This document shows, one piece after another, positions 51,275 to 59,534 of a stretch of DNA of 64,000 nt (position 1 is its first letter; every line of letters begins with the position of its first letter). Both the position numbers and the translations under genes were made by a program. The stretch is from Microbacterium rhizosphaerae (GTDB lineage Bacteria > Actinomycetota > Actinomycetes > Actinomycetales > Microbacteriaceae): positions 1,798,001-1,862,000 of the forward strand of contig NZ_CP139368.1 in NCBI RefSeq assembly GCF_034120055.1. Direction: 5' to 3'. Under the pieces are notes generated by a model. That model had not been told where the DNA came from. It saw only the letters and a program-made list of their open reading frames with translations, and made no database searches.

Positions 51275-51850
51275 ATGGACACCATCACCATCACGGGCAA
51301 CGTCGCCACGGCCCCCGAACGGCGGACGACGGCGAGCGGCATCCCGGTCACGACGTTCCGCGTGGCCGCGGGGCAGAGGAGATTCGACAAGGAGAGCGAG
51401 AAATGGGTGGAGTCGGCGACCAACTGGTACACCGTGTCCGCCTTCCGAGCCCTGGGCGAGCACGCCTACATGTCGCTGCACCGCGGTGAGCGCGTGATCG
51501 TCACGGGTCGCCTTCGCCTGCGCGACTGGGAGACGCCGACCAAGCGCGGAACGAGCGCCGAGATCGACGCAGACGCGGTGGGGCACGACCTGCTCTGGGG
51601 CACGTCGGTCTTCCGGCGGTTCGAGCAGAGCGGGAGCAGTGAGTCCCGCGCGAACGAGAGCTGGTCGGTGGCGTCCGTGCCCGCCGAGGCGGGCAAGGAC
51701 GATGACGGCTGGAACGCGCCGGGACTCGCCCCGGCCGAGACCGAAGACGACGTCGACGCGGAGGAGGCCCGCCGCCGCCTCGACGAGCTCCTGCCGGAGA
51801 CGGATCGGGCGCTCGCGCTCGCGGGCGTCTCCGAGGAGGCTCCCTTCTGA
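51275..51850 (+). CDS. Single-stranded DNA-binding protein (paralogue)
   Basis: A 191-residue SSB. The OB-fold covers about residues 1-110 (MDTITITGNVATAPERR; WYTVSAFRALGEHAYMSLHRGERVIVTGRL). A disordered acidic linker leads to a C-terminal tip SEEAPF, a shortened version of the DDDIPF peptide that recruits repair proteins. The N-terminus differs from replicative SSB and the gene is not with rpsF/rpsR, so I take it as a second SSB, perhaps for recombination or DNA uptake. GGAGGAAGG precedes ATG 51275. Confidence 0.88.
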   Translation: MDTITITGNVATAPERRTTASGIPVTTFRVAAGQRRFDKESEKWVESATNWYTVSAFRALGEHAYMSLHRGERVIVTGRLRLRDWETPTKRGTSAEIDADAVGHDLLWGTSVFRRFEQSGSSESRANESWSVASVPAEAGKDDDGWNAPGLAPAETEDDVDAEEARRRLDELLPETDRALALAGVSEEAPF

Positions 51851-51889
51851 TCCTCGCGACGGTCGCGGTGGGCGAGCAGGCGGCGTACG

Positions 51890-51895
51890 TAGACT
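51890..51895 (+). promoter_or_regulatory. -10 element of leaderless lipoprotein promoter
   Basis: TAGACT ends 6 bp before GTG 51902. Confidence 0.55.
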
Positions 51896-51901
51896 CGTGC
51901 C

Positions 51902-52441
51902 GTGCCCACCGCGACCGCCCACCGCGCGCCCCAGACCCGGCGGCGGATGCGGGGCACGGTCGTCGTCGCCGTCGTGCTGTTCGCCGGCATCCTCGCAGGC
52001 TGCGCACCGGGCGATGCCGCCGCGACGGGCACCGGGGCGGGACAATCGACGGCCGGCAGGTCGGGCGGCTCCAGCGGGTCAGATGGTGCTGTCTCCCCGA
52101 AGCCCGCTGCCACGTTCGTCGGCGACGGCACAGCCGAGCAGAATCTGCCCATCTTCACCCGGACCGTCGAGCAGGTGTGGGCCTCGCCGCAGAAGGCGCG
52201 GGGGAGGGCCTACATCGACGCACTGGCGGCCGTGGGCTTCGACAAGAGCGCCATGCAGGTGACCAACGACAACTCCACAGTGGGAAACCCCGCGGAGAGC
52301 ATCGAGTTCTCCGTCCGCGTGGGCGATCACTGCCTCGTCGGCCAGGTGGGACCGGCGATCGGCGATCCGGTCAGCACCGTCCTCCCCGTCCTCGCCGGCG
52401 GGACGTGCCTTCTGGGGCACACGCGACCGATCAACTGGTGA
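51902..52441 (+). CDS. Secreted lipoprotein, unknown function
   Basis: A 179-residue protein with a lipoprotein signal peptide: Arg-rich start, hydrophobic stretch VVVAVVLFAGI, and lipobox LAGC at about residues 31-34. A Ser/Gly/Thr-rich linker follows, then a globular domain of about 115 residues with two cysteines that could form a disulfide. I do not recognise a named domain with certainty; similar domains are widespread in Microbacteriaceae. It would be processed by LspA. Confidence 0.82.
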   Translation: MPTATAHRAPQTRRRMRGTVVVAVVLFAGILAGCAPGDAAATGTGAGQSTAGRSGGSSGSDGAVSPKPAATFVGDGTAEQNLPIFTRTVEQVWASPQKARGRAYIDALAAVGFDKSAMQVTNDNSTVGNPAESIEFSVRVGDHCLVGQVGPAIGDPVSTVLPVLAGGTCLLGHTRPINW

Positions 52442-52462
52442 GACCGGCTTCTGGCCTCCCCG

Positions 52463-52468
52463 TAGACT
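52463..52468 (+). promoter_or_regulatory. -10 element for ettA
   Basis: TAGACT ends 9 bp before ATG 52478; a very short or absent leader is expected. Confidence 0.5.
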
Positions 52469-52477
52469 GGACCGGTT

Positions 52478-54157
52478 ATGGCTGAGTACATCTACCAGAT
52501 GGTTCGCGCCCGCAAGTCCGTGGGCGACAAGCTGATCCTCGACGACGTCACGATGGCGTTCCTGCCCGGAGCGAAGATCGGCATGGTCGGCCCGAACGGA
52601 GCCGGTAAGTCGACGATCATCAAGATCATGGCGGGTCTCGACCAGCCGTCCAACGGCGATGCGAAGCTCACACCGGGGTTCAGCGTGGGCATCCTCATGC
52701 AGGAGCCGGAGCTGGACGAGACGAAGACGGTCCTGGAGAACATCCAGGACGGCATCGCGATCAAGGCGAAGGTCGACCGCTTCAACGAGATCTCCGGACT
52801 CATGTCCGATCCCGATGCCGACTTCGACGCGCTCCTGGCCGAGATGGGGCAGCTCCAGGAGGAGATCGACGCGGCCGACGCGTGGGACCTCGACTCCCAG
52901 CTGGACCAGGCGATGGATGCGCTGCGCACGCCCCCGGGCGACGCCGAGGTCTCGAACCTCTCCGGTGGCGAGAGGCGCCGCGTCGCCCTCACCAAACTCC
53001 TGCTGCAGAAGCCGGACCTGCTGCTGCTGGACGAGCCCACCAACCACCTCGACGCCGAGAGCGTGCTCTGGCTCGAGCAGCACCTGCAGAAGTACGCGGG
53101 CGCGGTCATCGCCATCACCCACGACCGGTACTTCCTCGACAACGTCGCGGAGTGGATCGCCGAGGTCGACCGCGGCCGGCTGATCGGCTACGAGGGCAAC
53201 TACTCGACCTACCTCGAGAAGAAGGCCGAGCGCCTCCAGGTGCAGGGCAAGAAGGACGCCAAGCTCGCGAAGCGGCTGTCCGAGGAGCTCGACTGGGTGC
53301 GCTCGAACGCGAAGGGCCGTCAGGCCAAATCGAAGGCGCGCCTCGCGCGCTACGAGGAGATGGCGGCGGAGGCCGAGCGCACGCGGAAGCTCGACTTCGA
53401 GGAGATCCAGATCCCGCCGGGGCCTCGCCTCGGCAGCATCGTCATCGAGGCCAAGAAGCTGGAGAAGGGCTTCGACGGCCGCTCCCTCATCGACGGCCTG
53501 AGCTTCAGCCTCCCGCCGAACGGCATCGTGGGCGTGATCGGTCCCAACGGCGTCGGCAAGACCACGCTCTTCAAGACCATCGTCGGTCTCGAGCCGCTGG
53601 ACGGCGGCGATCTGAAGATCGGCGAGACGGTCAAGATCAGCTATGTCGACCAGTCCCGCTCGAACATCGACCCCGGGAGGACGCTGTGGGAGGTCGTGTC
53701 CGACGGACTCGACATCATCACCGTCGGCAAGACGGAGATCCCCTCGCGCGCCTATGTCTCGAAGTTCGGCTTCAAGGGGCCGGACCAGCAGAAGAAGGCC
53801 GGTGTCCTCTCCGGCGGCGAGCGCAACCGCCTGAACCTCGCGCTGACGCTGAAGGAGGGTGGCAACCTGCTGCTCCTCGACGAGCCGACGAACGACCTCG
53901 ACGTCGAGACGCTGCAGTCGCTCGAGAACGCCCTGCTCGAGTTCCCCGGCTGCGCCGTGGTCATCACGCACGACCGGTGGTTCCTCGACCGCATCGCCAC
54001 GCACATCCTCGCCTACGAGGGCACCGACGAGCAGCCCGACAAGTGGTACTGGTTCGAGGGAAACTTCGAGGCCTACGAGCAGAACAAGATCGAGCGACTG
54101 GGTCCGGAGGCGGCGCGCCCGCACCGCACGGCCTACCGCAAGCTCACTCGTGACTGA
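52478..54157 (+). CDS. ettA: Energy-dependent translational throttle protein EttA (ABC-F)
   Basis: A cytoplasmic ABC-F ATPase that binds the ribosomal E site and regulates entry into elongation according to ADP/ATP ratio. The 559-residue protein has two ABC domains: GPNGAGKST with LSGGERRRV, then GPNGVGKTT with LSGGERNRL, joined by the charged linker with the arm insert. No membrane helices are present. The 8-bp overlap with the thioesterase gene implies coupled translation. Confidence 0.95.
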   Translation: MAEYIYQMVRARKSVGDKLILDDVTMAFLPGAKIGMVGPNGAGKSTIIKIMAGLDQPSNGDAKLTPGFSVGILMQEPELDETKTVLENIQDGIAIKAKVDRFNEISGLMSDPDADFDALLAEMGQLQEEIDAADAWDLDSQLDQAMDALRTPPGDAEVSNLSGGERRRVALTKLLLQKPDLLLLDEPTNHLDAESVLWLEQHLQKYAGAVIAITHDRYFLDNVAEWIAEVDRGRLIGYEGNYSTYLEKKAERLQVQGKKDAKLAKRLSEELDWVRSNAKGRQAKSKARLARYEEMAAEAERTRKLDFEEIQIPPGPRLGSIVIEAKKLEKGFDGRSLIDGLSFSLPPNGIVGVIGPNGVGKTTLFKTIVGLEPLDGGDLKIGETVKISYVDQSRSNIDPGRTLWEVVSDGLDIITVGKTEIPSRAYVSKFGFKGPDQQKKAGVLSGGERNRLNLALTLKEGGNLLLLDEPTNDLDVETLQSLENALLEFPGCAVVITHDRWFLDRIATHILAYEGTDEQPDKWYWFEGNFEAYEQNKIERLGPEAARPHRTAYRKLTRD

Positions 54158-54659
54158 GCAGCCCGAGGACGCCGGCGCCCGGCGACTGCACATCCCCATC
54201 CACCTGCGGTGGGGCGACCTCGACGCGTTCAATCACGTGAACAACACGTCGATGCTGAAGCTGCTCGAAGAGGCGCGCGTGCGGATCTTCTGGCTGCCCG
54301 AGCCCGGCGAGGAGGCGCCGCCGACGGCGGTGCTGAGCTCCGGATTGGCGTCCGGCGTCCTGACCCTGATCGCCCGGCAGGAGATCGAGTACCTCGCGCC
54401 GGTGCCGTACCAGCGGCACCCGCTCGACGTGCAGCTCTGGTTCGGCAAAGTCGGCGGGTCGAGCATCGACGTGTGCTACGAGGTCTACAGCCCGCGGGAG
54501 ACGGCCGGCGAGAACGGGCAGACGCTCTATGCCCGAGCCGTCACGACGGTGGTGAAGGTGGATGCCGCGACGGGCCGTCCCCTACGACTCTCGCCCGAGG
54601 AGCGGGCCGCCTGGCGCCCGTACGAGGGATCGCCGGTCGCGTTCACCCACCGCGGCTGA
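54150..54659 (+). CDS. Acyl-CoA thioesterase (4HBT hot-dog family)
   Basis: A 169-residue single hot-dog-fold thioesterase of the 4-hydroxybenzoyl-CoA/YbgC class. The active-site segment is WGDLDAFNHVNNTSMLKLLEEAR with the aspartate and the HVNN motif. The substrate is not evident. GTG 54150 overlaps the end of ettA by 8 bp. It is convergent with tesB, and a perfect hairpin separates the two. Confidence 0.88.
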   Translation: MTEQPEDAGARRLHIPIHLRWGDLDAFNHVNNTSMLKLLEEARVRIFWLPEPGEEAPPTAVLSSGLASGVLTLIARQEIEYLAPVPYQRHPLDVQLWFGKVGGSSIDVCYEVYSPRETAGENGQTLYARAVTTVVKVDAATGRPLRLSPEERAAWRPYEGSPVAFTHRG

Positions 54660-54660
54660 C

Positions 54661-54684
54661 GCCCGGCGTCAGGAGACGCCGGGC
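54661..54684. terminator. Bidirectional terminator between thioesterase genes
   Basis: GCCCGGCGTC (54661-54670), loop AGGA, GACGCCGGGC (54675-54684): a perfect 10-bp stem. It starts just after the plus-strand stop and contains the last codons and stop of tesB on the minus strand. Confidence 0.65.
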
Positions 54685-55565
54685 ACCCGGATCGTGATCT
54701 CCTGCGCCACGCTCGCGAGCAGCTCGCCCGTCTCGGCGTAGATCCGACCCTGCGCGAGGCCGCGGCCGCCCCGCGCGGAGGGCGACTCCTGCACGTACAG
54801 GAGCCAGTCGTCGACGCGGCCGGGCCGATGCCACCACATGGCGTGATCGAGACTCGCGACCTTGAGGCCGGGAGTCGCCCACGAGACACCGTGCGCCCGC
54901 AGGATCGACTCCTGGATGGTCAGATCGCTGAGGTACGCGAGCGCGGCGCGATGCAGCGCCGGGTCGTCGGGCAGCGGCCGGCGTGCCCGCATCCACACGG
55001 CCTGCCGCGGCACGTGCTCGCCGTGCACGCTCACGTAGATCGGCGAGGGGACGTGTCGCAGATCGACCGGGAGGTCGCGGTAGAACCGTTTGGACATCGG
55101 GTGGAGGCCGGTCAGCGTGTCCTCGACGGCGGGGAGCTCGCGCGGGGCGGGAATGTCCGTGGGCATGGGCTTCTGGTGTTCGAGACCCGGGTCGACGTCC
55201 TGGAAGGACGCGATCATCGAGAAGATCGGCACGCCGCCCTGGTACGCCTGCGTGCGACGGGTCGAGAAGGATCTCCCGTCGTGGATGCGGTCGACCGAGA
55301 AGGTGATTCCCTGGCTCGCATCGCCGGGCCTCAGGAAGTAGCCGTGCATGCTGTGCCCGATGCGGTCCTCCGCGACGGTGCGGGATGCCGCGACCATCGA
55401 CTGCGCGAGCACCTGGCCGCCGTAGACGCGGCCGAGCGGCATCGACTGCGAGACTCCGGTGAAGATGTCCTCGGTCGTGCGGGCGTCGGATGCGGCGAGA
55501 TCGAGCACCTCGAGCATGGACGAGACCGGGTCGATCGCGGGCGCTTCGCCGTCATCCGATGTCAC
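54669..55565 (-). CDS. tesB: Acyl-CoA thioesterase II (TesB family)
   Basis: Hydrolyses medium- and long-chain acyl-CoA. The 298-residue double hot-dog protein includes VYGGQVLAQSMVAASRTV and HSMHGYFLRPGDASQGITFSVDRIHDGRSF in the N-terminal half and DHAMWWHRPGRVDDWLLYVQESP in the C-terminal half, the family catalytic region. GTG 55565 has a GGAGG site upstream. It may counterbalance the acyl-CoA ligase FadD. Confidence 0.92.
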   Translation of the reverse strand: MTSDDGEAPAIDPVSSMLEVLDLAASDARTTEDIFTGVSQSMPLGRVYGGQVLAQSMVAASRTVAEDRIGHSMHGYFLRPGDASQGITFSVDRIHDGRSFSTRRTQAYQGGVPIFSMIASFQDVDPGLEHQKPMPTDIPAPRELPAVEDTLTGLHPMSKRFYRDLPVDLRHVPSPIYVSVHGEHVPRQAVWMRARRPLPDDPALHRAALAYLSDLTIQESILRAHGVSWATPGLKVASLDHAMWWHRPGRVDDWLLYVQESPSARGGRGLAQGRIYAETGELLASVAQEITIRVPGVS

Positions 55566-55605
55566 GTGAGCCTCCGTCTCGCGACGCAGGCGGTCGCACG
55601 CTTGG

Positions 55606-55611
55606 TAGTTT
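55606..55611 (+). promoter_or_regulatory. -10 element of leaderless promoter
   Basis: TAGTTT ends 7 bp before ATG 55619. Confidence 0.4.
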
Positions 55612-55618
55612 AGGGCGG

Positions 55619-56290
55619 ATGTCCGAGCGCCTTTTCTTCCCCGACCCGCTCGCCGCGACCGACCTGCTGACCTTCGCCGGGCGCGCCGCGCGGCTCGGCG
55701 ACGGCGCGGTGCGCCTCACCGCAGCCGCCGGCACGCTGGCCACGACCGCGGCTCCGCTTGCGCCGCGCGGGCTCTTCGACACGACGCCCACGGTGCTCGG
55801 CCTGCGGGCGCTGGCGGTGGATCCGGAGCTCGAATGCGACCTCGTGGTCGAGGCGTCCGCGCTGCGGCCGGCGCCGGACTCCGCGAACGTGGTGGTGCTG
55901 CCGGAGACGGCGCTCGCGCCCGCGTGGGCCGGCATCCAGCCCCCGCGCTCCGGATGGGAGCACCGCGGCGAGATCGCAGCCGCGCAGCTGGCCGCACGGG
56001 CGCAGTGGGGCATCGCGGCGGTCGCCGAGTCGGTGCCGACGGATGCGGGCGAGGATGCGGTGCGCGCGGTCCGCGCGCAAGTGTGGGGTCAGGCCGACGA
56101 CACCCTCCTCGGGCTGCCGATCGGCGTCGCGTTCGCCGCCTTCGCCCTCGGCTTCATCGGAGGATCGGAGCAGGCGCCGGTGTTCGCCTCCGGTCCCTGG
56201 ACGCGCATCGCGCTCGCGCGCGGGCACGTGATCGTTCGCGGACCCATGGTCAGCGGGCTCACCGCGGTGCGTCCGACGGGGCGTGCCTGA
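55619..56290 (+). CDS. Hypothetical protein, Ala-rich
   Basis: A 223-residue, strongly Ala-rich protein with no motif I recognise. It has no signal peptide; a mildly hydrophobic stretch IGVAFAAFALGFIGG lies near residue 185. The conserved-looking segments are MSERLFFPDPLAATDLLTFAGRAARLGDGAVR and the C-terminal ARGHVIVRGPM. I choose ATG 55619 after the TAGTTT hexamer; upstream in-frame codons overlap the tesB promoter region. Confidence 0.68.
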   Translation: MSERLFFPDPLAATDLLTFAGRAARLGDGAVRLTAAAGTLATTAAPLAPRGLFDTTPTVLGLRALAVDPELECDLVVEASALRPAPDSANVVVLPETALAPAWAGIQPPRSGWEHRGEIAAAQLAARAQWGIAAVAESVPTDAGEDAVRAVRAQVWGQADDTLLGLPIGVAFAAFALGFIGGSEQAPVFASGPWTRIALARGHVIVRGPMVSGLTAVRPTGRA

Positions 56291-56354
56291 GGCCGAGCCG
56301 GGGACGCACCGGTCGCGCGCGCATGTCGTGCGGTCGGCACCGACGCGACGATGG

Positions 56355-56360
56355 AAGACT
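56355..56360 (+). promoter_or_regulatory. Weak -10-like element before the CorA gene
   Basis: AAGACT ends 6 bp before ATG 56367; the first base deviates from the TAGACT form seen elsewhere. Confidence 0.3.
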
Positions 56361-56366
56361 CGACGG

Positions 56367-57395
56367 ATGACGGTCATCGACAACGCGATCTACGTCGACG
56401 GTCGGCGCGTCGACACGCCGCCGACCCTCGACGCGACGTTCGACGCGCTCGAGCAGCACGGCGGATTCGCCTGGATCGGGCTGTACCGGCCGGATGCCGG
56501 CGAACTCGATCTCGTCGCCGACGAGTTCGGCTTGCATGCCCTCGCCGTGGAGGATGCGCTCAGCGGCCATCAGCGCGCCAAGCTCGAGCGGTACGGGGAC
56601 ACGCTGTTCGCAGTGCTGCGGCCGGCGCGCTACCTGGATGAGACGGAGAAGGTCGAGTTCGGCGAACTGCACCTATTCGTGGGTGCGAACTTCATCGTCG
56701 CCGTCCGCCACGCGGAATCCCCGCACCTGGGTCAGGTTCGCCATCGACTCGAGGCCTCGCCCGACCTGCTGGCGCGGGGCCCGCTCGGCGTGTTCTATGC
56801 GATCGTCGATCAGGTGGTCGACGACTACGAGCCGGTGCTCGAGGGCCTCGAGAACGATGTGGACGAGATCGAGGAGCAGCTCTTCTCCGGGGATGCGGCG
56901 GTCCCGCGTCGCATCTACGACCTGTCGGGCGAGGTGATGGAGTTCCAGCGGGCGACGAAGCCGCTCGTGCAGATGATGACCGCCGTGCGAGCAGAGCTCG
57001 AGGACCGCGGGAAGGACGACGAGGTCGCCCTCGAGCTGCGCCGGTCGCTGCGCGACGTGCTCGACCATGTCCTCCGGGTCGTGGAGAAGGCGGGAGAGAT
57101 CCGTGAGACGCTGCAGAATGCCCTCGCGGTGAATGCGACCCTGGTCGCGCAGCGTCAGAACGACGAGACCCAGCGCCTCACCGAGGCGAGCCTCGCGCAG
57201 ACCGTGCAGACGAAGAAGATCTCCAGCTGGGCGGCGATCATCTTCGCGCCGAGCCTCATCACCGGCATCTACGGCATGAACTTCCACTACATGCCCGAAC
57301 TCGCCCTTCCGTGGGGCTACCCCGCGGCGCTCCTGCTCATGTTCGCGTTCGGATTCGGCCTGTATCGGGTGTTCAAGAAGCGCAACTGGCTCTGA
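56367..57395 (+). CDS. corA: CorA-family magnesium/cobalt transporter
   Basis: A pentameric divalent-cation channel. The 342-residue protein has a large cytoplasmic N-terminal domain with a long helix (DVLDHVLRVVEKAGEIRETLQNAL), then two C-terminal membrane helices; the selectivity motif YGMNFHYMPEL lies between them and a basic FKKRNWL tail follows. ATG 56367 is chosen over an upstream start that overlaps the previous gene. Confidence 0.94.
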   Translation: MTVIDNAIYVDGRRVDTPPTLDATFDALEQHGGFAWIGLYRPDAGELDLVADEFGLHALAVEDALSGHQRAKLERYGDTLFAVLRPARYLDETEKVEFGELHLFVGANFIVAVRHAESPHLGQVRHRLEASPDLLARGPLGVFYAIVDQVVDDYEPVLEGLENDVDEIEEQLFSGDAAVPRRIYDLSGEVMEFQRATKPLVQMMTAVRAELEDRGKDDEVALELRRSLRDVLDHVLRVVEKAGEIRETLQNALAVNATLVAQRQNDETQRLTEASLAQTVQTKKISSWAAIIFAPSLITGIYGMNFHYMPELALPWGYPAALLLMFAFGFGLYRVFKKRNWL

Positions 57396-57417
57396 GCGTC
57401 GTCAGATCGCAGCGGTG

Positions 57418-57440
57418 AGCCGCGGCGGGGGCCGCCGGCT
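57418..57440. terminator. Terminator between corA and the FAD dehydrogenase
   Basis: AGCCG-CGGC (57418-57426) pairs with GCCG-C-CGGCT (57431-57440), a 9-bp stem with one bulged C and a 4-nt loop, between convergent genes. Confidence 0.45.
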
Positions 57441-59103
57441 ACAGGGCGGCAGCGACGGCGCGGCCCGCCGCGCGTCCGGAGAAGAGGCAGCCGCCCAGGA
57501 ACGTGCCCTCGAGTGCACGATACCCGTGGACTCCGCCGCCCCCGAACCCGGCGGCCTCGCCTGCCGCGTACAGGCCGGGAACCGGCTGCCCATCGGCGCC
57601 GAGGGCCCGACCCGACAGGTCGGTCTCGATGCCGCCCAGCGACTTGCGCGTCAGCACGTGCAGCTTCACGGCGATGAGCGGACCGGCCTCCGGATCGAGG
57701 ATGCGGTGCGGCGCCGCCGTGCGGATGAGCTTGTCACCGCGGTACGACCGGGCCGATCGCAGCATCGCGATCTGCGCATCCTTCGTGAAGTCGTTGTCCA
57801 TCTCGCGGTCGCGCCCCTCGACCTCGCGCCGCACCTGCTCGGCGTCGAGCGCGTCGCCCCCGGGGAGCGCCCGCATCCCCTCGATCAGCTCGTCGAGCGA
57901 GTCCCGCACGACGAAGTCCGCACCTTTGTCGAGGAAGGCCTGCACCGGGCCGGAGGCTCCCTTGCCGAGCCGGGACTTCATGAGCAGCGGCACGTCCTTG
58001 CCGGTCAGGTCGGGGTTCTGCTCGCTGCCGGAGAGTGTGAACTCCTTCTCGACGATGCGCTGCGACAGCACGAACCAGGAGTGGTCGTGCCCGGTCGTGC
58101 GCAGGTGCTCCAGCGTGCCGAGCGTGTCGAAGCCGGGGAAGAGCGGCACGGGCAGGCGCTTGCCGGTGGCATCCAGCCAGATCGACGAGGGACCGGGCAG
58201 GATGCGGATGCCGTGGCCCGGCCACACCGGATCCCAGTTCTGGATGCCCTCGACGTAGTGCCACATCCGGTCGCCGTTGATGAGGCGGGCACCGGCGGCG
58301 GCCGCCGGGTCCTGCATCGAGCCGTCCACATACGCCGGCACACCGGTCACCATCTCGGCGGGCGGCGTGCCGAGGCTCGCCGGCCAGTTGCGCCGCACGA
58401 GGTCGTGGTTGCCGCCGATGCCGCCCGAGGAGATGATCGTCGCGCCCGCCGCGACGATGAAGCTGTCGACGACCTCACGCGAGCTTGCCACTGCGCGCGC
58501 CGCCCCCGAAGGGGAGAGCACGTCCCCGGAGGCCCCGGTGACCGTCCCGCCCACCGTCGTCAGGGAGGTCACCCGGTGCCGCGGGAGGATCGTGAGCCGG
58601 CCACTGAGCTCGGCCTCCTCCACGGCCATGCGGAAGGGGGCGACGATCCCCGGGCCGGTGCCCCACGTGATATGGAAGCGAGGCACCGAGTTGCCCGGCC
58701 CGAGGGCCGTGTAGCCGCCGCGCTCGGCCCACCCGACGACGGGGAAGAACCCGACGCCCTTCTGCCGCAGCCACGACCGCTTCTCGCCGCTCGCGAAGGC
58801 GAGGTACGCCTCCGCCCATGCCTTCGGCCAGCGGTCGTCATCCCGGTCGAATCCCGCCGTGGCGAACCAGTCCTGCCGGGCGAGTTCGTACGAGTCGCGG
58901 ATGCCCATGCGGCGCTGCTCGGGCGAGTCGACGAAGAAGAGGCCGCCGAACGACCACCAGGCCTGCCCGCCGAGGTTGGTCCGCGGCTCCTGGTCGACGA
59001 TGACCACGGTCTTGCCCGCGGCTACGGCCTCGCCCGCGGCGACCAGCCCTGCGAGGCCCCAGCCGATCACGAGCACGTCGGCGGAGTAGGAGGTGGTTGT
59101 CAT
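57439..59103 (-). CDS. FAD-binding dehydrogenase (3-ketosteroid dehydrogenase-like)
   Basis: A 554-residue flavoprotein of the fumarate reductase/3-ketosteroid delta-1-dehydrogenase superfamily. It has the N-terminal FAD motif VIGWGLAGLVAAGEA with the acidic partner VIVDQE, and the C-terminal FAD segment LYAAGEAAGFGGGGVHGYRALEGTFLGGC. No steroid-degradation genes are nearby, so the substrate is open. ATG 59103 overlaps the globin stop by 4 bp, and it is the last gene of the mscS-glbO-FAD dehydrogenase operon. Confidence 0.88.
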   Translation of the reverse strand: MTTTSYSADVLVIGWGLAGLVAAGEAVAAGKTVVIVDQEPRTNLGGQAWWSFGGLFFVDSPEQRRMGIRDSYELARQDWFATAGFDRDDDRWPKAWAEAYLAFASGEKRSWLRQKGVGFFPVVGWAERGGYTALGPGNSVPRFHITWGTGPGIVAPFRMAVEEAELSGRLTILPRHRVTSLTTVGGTVTGASGDVLSPSGAARAVASSREVVDSFIVAAGATIISSGGIGGNHDLVRRNWPASLGTPPAEMVTGVPAYVDGSMQDPAAAAGARLINGDRMWHYVEGIQNWDPVWPGHGIRILPGPSSIWLDATGKRLPVPLFPGFDTLGTLEHLRTTGHDHSWFVLSQRIVEKEFTLSGSEQNPDLTGKDVPLLMKSRLGKGASGPVQAFLDKGADFVVRDSLDELIEGMRALPGGDALDAEQVRREVEGRDREMDNDFTKDAQIAMLRSARSYRGDKLIRTAAPHRILDPEAGPLIAVKLHVLTRKSLGGIETDLSGRALGADGQPVPGLYAAGEAAGFGGGGVHGYRALEGTFLGGCLFSGRAAGRAVAAAL

Positions 59104-59534
59104 CGGGCGGGTCCTTCGAAGGTGTTGACCATGGCGAAAGCGGCGCGCTGCAGATAATCCCACAGCGTCGTCTCGTGGAGGGGAGCGAGGTCGAGCTCGT
59201 CGACGGCGTGCCGCATGTGCCCGAGCCACCGGTCGCGGGCGTCGGGGTCGACATGGAAGGGCATGTGCCGCATGCGCAGACGCGGGTGGCCGCGCTGCTC
59301 GCTGTAGGTCGTGGGGCCGCCCCAGTACTGCTCGAGGAACATCGTCAGACGATGTGCGGCCGGCCCGAGGTCCTCCTCGGGATACATGGGCCGCAGGACC
59401 TCGTCCTCCGCGACACCCGCGTAGAACGTGTCGACCAGGCGTACGAAGGTGTCGTGGCCGCCCACCTCCTCGTAGAACGTGATCGGCTCCCTGGGCCGGG
59501 GCGAGACGGCGGGGGGTGCGGAGTCTTCCGTCAT
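59100..59534 (-). CDS. glbO: Truncated hemoglobin, group II (GlbO type)
   Basis: A 144-residue 2/2 globin that binds oxygen and reactive nitrogen or oxygen species. The group II features are FYEEVGGHDTFVRLVDTFYAGV, the FLEQYWGGPTTYSEQRGHPRLRMRHMPF stretch with the proximal histidine, and DRWLGHMRHAVDE with the G8 tryptophan. Overlaps of 4 bp with both neighbours mean tight co-expression with mscS and the flavoprotein. Confidence 0.93.
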   Translation of the reverse strand: MTEDSAPPAVSPRPREPITFYEEVGGHDTFVRLVDTFYAGVAEDEVLRPMYPEEDLGPAAHRLTMFLEQYWGGPTTYSEQRGHPRLRMRHMPFHVDPDARDRWLGHMRHAVDELDLAPLHETTLWDYLQRAAFAMVNTFEGPAR

